A stretch of DNA of 64,000 nt from Agapanthus africanus. Lineage: Eukaryota > Streptophyta > Magnoliopsida > Asparagales > Amaryllidaceae. Each line of letters begins with the position of its first letter. Position 1 is the stretch's first letter. The DNA is taken from positions 178,000,815 through 178,064,814 of the forward strand of contig JASDDO010000016.1 in the NCBI GenBank assembly GCA_030015575.1. Direction: 5' to 3'. Made by a program: the position numbers and the translations under genes. The notes under the pieces were generated by a model, which searched no databases, was not told the DNA's origin, and saw only the letters and a list, made by a program, of their open reading frames with translations. Shown here in pieces: positions 59,594 through 64,000 of the stretch.

Positions 59594-60748
59594 CGTCCCA
59601 TCATTTAATCCTACCATTGCAGAAAACAACCAAATATGACGTACGCTTATGCCATCCGCATTTGCCACGGGCCCCCGTCATTACCCGTTAGGTTACTTAA
59701 CTAACGACAGAGCGGGGGCTGGACTAGTGCGGATGCAAAACATAAGCAACGCCTAAATAATATCATATATAGATATATTGCAATGATAGCCATTTCAGAT
59801 CACAGATGAATACATTGGATATACTAGGAATCCGCAATTCGTACGAGCCTGTAACGAAAAGCGGATTACACGGTCGCGATGAATAGCCAATACCCCACCC
59901 TAGACCCCTACGGGTGCGGCAAACTACCCGCCAAATATCCGAAGCGGAGCAACCTCCCTCAATGACGTGAGTAGGCCACTCGGCACTTCGAGATACCCGG
60001 TAGTTTGTGCACCCCACCTTGGGTCTATCCTAGGAGCAAAAATAGTAAAAAGATATTATACAATGACGGCTACAACCCCGACCCGGTTGTGCGGCCAAAA
60101 ATAATATTACATCAATTTACATATTACATGAATTGAAAGATAAAAGGAAAAACTCTCATCTCACAACCCCCCGGCTATTCATCTGTGACAATCCAATGAA
60201 TTCATATACACATACAATCAACATTACAGATCACGGATATGTATAACCCCCACTAATCAACGTATAGTGATTAGCAGACGTTCAATACATATAACACATC
60301 ACAGATATATACCCGTCAGCTTAAGTCTTTAGAAGTTCGATCAAAATACGGATTTTCAAGCCCCAAAAACTAATTTTGCTTTCTGGAAAATCTGGGCAGG
60401 AAAAACATATTGTAAAAATCCTAAAACAATCCCAGAAACACTCTGCAAGAAAACAGTGCCACGACCGAGTCAACTCGGCCGCGGTTCCGCGGCGGGAGCA
60501 ATCTCCTGCCGCGGTTCCGCGGCGGGAGCAAGCTCCTGCAGCGGTTCCGCGGCGCTTTGACCGAGTCAGTGGACCTATTTTCTTGGGTGTCTTAACAAAA
60601 GCCTGAGCCGATTTTTCATGTATGATTTATTAATTTTTGAACAGAGGAAAAAATCTGCTGAAACTATGCTATTCGGGTATGTTTCGTGATATTTTCTCCG
60701 ATCGAACTTCTACTTACTTTGCTAACATGTTAGATAGTGTTTAACCTG
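59594..60748 (-). other. Upstream leader of Copia-B
   Basis: Carries S2 (59645-59747), a longer-range stem (59911-60015) and the GC palindrome cluster (60465-60575). No ORF; the frame at 60376-60606 reads through the 30-bp repeats as VPRREQ units and is not a gene. Confidence 0.72.
60478..60552 (-). repeat. 30-bp GC-rich palindromic tandem repeat (Copia-B)
   Basis: GCGGTTCCGC recurs exactly every 30 bp at 60481, 60511 and 60541. Each unit contains CCGCGG-TT-CCGCGG or a close form and a GGAG...CTCC stem. It is flanked by CCGAGT-ca-ACTCGG at 60465-60478 and lies about 175-290 nt after the primer site in sense. Confidence 0.85.
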
Positions 60749-60760
60749 GCTCTGATACCA
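60749..60760 (-). other. Primer-binding site, initiator Met tRNA (Copia-B)
   Basis: TGGTATCAGAGC in sense, one base from the 5' LTR edge at 60762. Confidence 0.9.
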
Positions 60761-60761
60761 C

Positions 60762-62450
60762 TGTAAGTCCACGTTACCTCTCCCGGTACTTACGGGCTTG
60801 CGGAAATGATGAAAAACGATTTTTCAAGAGGTGGTAACATGGACTCAAAATACGGATCTTTGTTAAACAACTAACTAACAAACCTAACAAGAGTTTTACC
60901 TACTCGGTTCGGGGGTTATACCTTTCTTGAACTCCTTCGTCTTCAACTCTTTCCGGTGTACGGATCAGCCTCACCTCGTCGTCTCCTTGCGCCGAAGATG
61001 GATCCACCTGAAAGCTTCTACCTTTGGCTTCTTCTTCGAACTTGAAGAAACTAGAACACTTGGTTTGCTAAACCTTGAACTAGGATGAGTAGAGAAGTGA
61101 TATGGGTTTTCTTTTATCTCTAAGGCAATGTTTCTCAACTCATGAGAGGGTGTTGCCTTGAGCTAGAGAGAGAGCAAGAGGAAGAGCAAGAGAGAGAGCT
61201 CAAGCAAGAGAGAGAAAATGAAATGAGAGAAATGAGTAAGTCTTTTGCCATCCAAGCTCTCATAATCCAAAACCATGATTACTCATAATAGTAATTGAGT
61301 ATTATGTGATGGTTCAAGTCAAAATGGCCATATCATTTCATGCACTCATTTTGCAAAAACAAACAAGCAAGCAAAAGTCTTTGCCATGAAATGATAGCCA
61401 TTGTAATGATGATGGTCAACTAGTCCAACCTAGTCAACCGGTCAACAAAGTCAACAAGTCAACAAAGTCAACCCCTTATCTCAACCATGACACAATAATA
61501 CTTAATTAATATTATCATTAATCATATTTCTTATTTTCATTAAGGTTTAGCAAAAGTCAATGGTCAACAGTGAACAGTCAACAGTCAATAACCCCAATGA
61601 GAATCCTCTGCCTCTGTTTCTCTGTCAACTGTGCATACACACCCGCATCCGCGTTCCGAGGAACACGAATACAAACGAGATAAAACCAATCCCAAAATGT
61701 ACACTAGGATCTGGCTTAAACCAAAGACCGCTAGTGTTAACTGTCCGGACACCAAACGTGCACAAGTGGATGTGACCGAACCCTGTCGCAAAACCATGCG
61801 ACCTCTACTCTTTTGCCTAAAGGCGAATAGCTTTCTGTGTGGGACTCTAAAGACTCGACACTACGCTGGCAGTGGGTTTAACCACAAACCGCAAGCGGCA
61901 CTAGCTGTGCGTAACGGTCCCCAGGTAGATGCCGACAAGAAGACGGACGAGGTGAAACCCATCTGAACTCCTAGTGAGCCTGAATGTGACAATCTCCGTA
62001 CAGTCCGGTCTGTTCGTTTGATACATCACATGGCGGGCCTAGGAGGGCGGTAAACGTCAGTCCCCTACTAGCGGTACAAGTCATGTCGGAGTGCAGCCCA
62101 GAACACCCTGAGATAACACTGGTAACCTACCAGTATATCTCGCTTGCCCTGGCTAGGGACTACTCGTGTAATGGCTCTCCTAGATACAGCGCGATGTCAA
62201 CCCCCAATACCGGGAGAGACGAATCCTGTCTAACCGTCACTGCCTCCAAGTGCTTCGGGACTGCACCCAACTACTACCTGTTTGCACGACTCGTTTGAGC
62301 CGTGGTAGGGTAGTAATCTAAGTACAGTGGGAACACACTCGAGGCGAAGTGACAGTGTCAAGTCAGCGGACTAATCTGTACTCATGTCACCTGGGAACTG
62401 ATAACTGAAGATAGGTATAGTACCAACCAACAGTTCCCGACGAGTTCTGT
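60762..62450 (-). repeat. 5' LTR of Copia-B (truncated by LARD-3)
   Basis: Aligns with 31120-32840 of the 3' LTR. It lacks the 20-bp duplication and one arm of the hairpin seen there. It stops where TGTCATGACC of LARD-3 begins; tctgt (62446-62450) is the likely target copy. Confidence 0.88.
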
Positions 62451-64000
62451 TGTCATGACCCGAAAGAGCACGTGACTGGCCCTTCAACCATATGAAGTCT
62501 ATAGGACTCCATCTGATCCAAGTAAGCCAAAAGCCCAGAAATCTAAAACCATTTTAAGAGTAAGTAAAGTAAACTGGTTTAAAGAAGTGAAGGAAAACAT
62601 GTTTGAAGTCACGGTTTCTAAATAACTAAGCCGAATATGCATTTTAAAATGTCAAGTTTTTTCTAAAAATTTCGGCAGAGTTTCTTTTGTAAATACTGGC
62701 CCCGAACGGGGTACAACAAGAACAATATATATGCAATGATAAAAGGCATCCCCAAGAGGGAGCTAGCTCTTCGTCAATCGACAGTCATAACCACACAAGC
62801 AATATAATATACAACGCCGAATGGCGAGGGTCAAAATTCAAAAGAAACCCAGATAAGCAGGAAAACTGTAACACTACTAAGTGCGACTCTAGGGTCGAAA
62901 TAAAACATCACTAGTGTCTAAGTCTGAAACAATATACAAGTTTTGGTTGATGGAAATTCTAGATACAATGAATAATACAAGTACAATGGTGGTTCTTGAT
63001 GCAAAAGAATCCACTTACCAAAAGCAATTCACCCGCAAGGAAGCAGTGTGCCAGAAATGCCGCAATGGAACCTGTACGACAAAACCTGCAAGAACTGTGG
63101 CACAACGGGGGTGAGTTGCCAACTCGTGAATAGAAATATCTACGAGCAGAAACCGAATGCAAGACATAAACCTAGGTCAAACAATCAGTAATATAAACCA
63201 CAAGAGTACGTCTGAAGCATGATAAAGTGGCAATGTAACATCTAAGCATGTATGTAGTGCCAAGTACTCAGGTAATAACGTGTCATCAGTATAAGGTATG
63301 TCTGCATGAAGTATGATCAATATAAATCCAGTCTGTATGTGATCAAGTCTGTATAAACGTGGAACCCGTCCACCCGTCACCCAATGACAACAAACGTGGA
63401 ACCCGTCCACCGGTCACCCAATGACAATAAACAACATGTATGTAAATATGAGGATATAATCAAATCATGGAAAACATCATGAAACCCGTGCCTAGCATCG
63501 ACACGTAAATCCTCATTTATCGGGCTCCGTCAGTCCGGATCAGCCCACGGGCTATGTCTGCGGAATCGGCCCTCGGCCCCGGCAGTACGCCCATATCCAT
63601 CTATCGACTCTGGTCAGTATCCTCTGGATAACCGCCAGGTCCAACCAATCACCGGTAAGTAGTAGTCCCTCTGCCAGGCTCACCGTCTACTACACTGCGA
63701 AACCGTTCTCGCCCCGGGGTACCATACCGGGTCCACCAAGTACCCGCAATCGGCCTCATTCGCCTCCTCGAATCGGGTTTCACATGTCGCTCTCAGCACT
63801 GAGAAAACATATGGTGGACGTACTGAAATATCATATCAAGGGTAACCGGGTTTTTAAAACAATTATATATTCTCTTTTGAAATACCCACGGTTCCCAAAT
63901 CCAGAAATATCATGGAAACAACATATCTCAATGCGTATAATCAAAACATGATGTATGCGACATGTAAAGAAAGGTAAGCATATCAGAAGTCATGCAACAT
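62451..64000 (-). mobile_element. LARD-3: LARD LTR running out of the window
   Basis: Starts with the inverted LARD terminus TGTCATGACCCG and matches the reverse complement of the LARD-1 LTR for the whole 1.55 kb, including the CACGTG box and the GAGTTGGCAACTCACCCCCG-type block near 63100. It contains a 37-bp tandem duplication (63355-63428). It may be the 3' LTR of a full element or a solo LTR. Confidence 0.85.
63355..63428. repeat. 37-bp tandem duplication
   Basis: AAACGTGGAACCCGTCCACC begins at 63355 and again at 63392; private to LARD-3. Confidence 0.9.

Larger units (their letters stand above)
31120..62450 (-). mobile_element. Copia-B: Angela/Tork-like copia element split by two later insertions
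   Basis: In sense: 5' LTR 62450-60762 (cut by LARD-3), PBS 60760-60749, leader 60748-59594 and 49928-49006 (split by Copia-C), gag 48992-48163, protease 48129-47755, integrase from 36000 (split by LARD-1), RT/RNase H to 33280, polypurine tract 33277-33266, 3' LTR 33265-31120. All parts rejoin in order when the insertions are removed. The LTRs differ by about 2-3% by eye. RT/RNase H is open, but gag, integrase and the pol junction are broken, so the element is dead by mutation as well as by insertion. Confidence 0.88.

Noticed and set aside
59645..59747. tRNA gene or tRNA-like cloverleaf in the copia leader
   Set aside because: Multi-stem folding is present, but there are no A and B box promoter motifs and no plausible anticodon arm or T-loop sequence.
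60376..60606. 76-codon frame with VPRREQ repeats
   Set aside because: Reads through the 30-bp GC palindromic repeats on the strand opposite to Copia-B; no coding support.
1..64000. Host genes between elements
   Set aside because: All stretches can be assigned to an LTR, leader, coding relic or internal region of a named element; no unassigned segment over 300 bp remains.

Overview
The window is plant nuclear DNA made entirely of nested LTR retrotransposons. I found no host gene, no rRNA or tRNA gene and no sign of bacterial or organellar sequence. The plant assignment rests on Ty1/copia elements with initiator-Met-tRNA primer sites and Angela/Tork-like pol proteins, giant-LTR gypsy-type elements without coding capacity (LARD-like), and an element whose primer site is the exact complement of the plant tRNA-Asp 3' end (Athila type). 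The species cannot be named from the sequence. Element names below (Copia-A, B, C, E; LARD-1, 2, 3, a, b; element D) are mine.

Layout. 1-7867: Copia-A (minus), missing RT/RNase H. 7868-10616 and 10617-13875: two LARD LTR fragments (a, b; minus), each cut into by the element to its left. 13876-28725: LARD-2 (minus), split by element D (17559-24312), a 6.75-kb non-autonomous Athila-like element with one 475-codon ORF. 28726-31119: 3' part of Copia-E (plus). 31120-62450: Copia-B (minus), the most complete protein-coding element (gag, PR, INT, RT, RNase H, all with lesions). Copia-B is split by LARD-1 (36001-47754, plus, 4.1-4.3 kb LTRs, TSD GTATA) and by Copia-C (49929-59593, plus, 2,154-bp LTRs, TSD CGTCC). 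Its 5' LTR is cut at 62450 by LARD-3, which runs out of the window.

Reading the nest as a clock: Copia-E is oldest; LARD-2 and Copia-B landed in it; then b in LARD-2, a in b and Copia-A in a; D in LARD-2; LARD-1, Copia-C and LARD-3 in Copia-B. LTR divergence counted by eye (Copia-A about 10%, Copia-B 2-3%, D about 1.5%, LARD-1 about 0.7%, Copia-C about 0.6%) fits this order where it can be tested.

The most interesting signals are structured RNA candidates. (1) The 2-3 kb leaders of the three Copia elements carry three evenly spaced hairpins whose stems change in compensated fashion between elements, plus two larger covarying stem-loops, a GC-rich palindrome cluster 150-290 nt after the primer site, and a polypyrimidine-AG directly before gag. 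(2) LARD internal regions carry an array of short palindromic hairpins (about 15 in LARD-2, fewer in LARD-1) upstream of the polypurine tract. (3) LARD LTRs share a 24-26 bp palindrome, exon-like blocks with consensus splice donors, and follow-on hairpins amid diverged sequence. These suggest that non-autonomous elements are kept mobile by cis-acting RNA structure.
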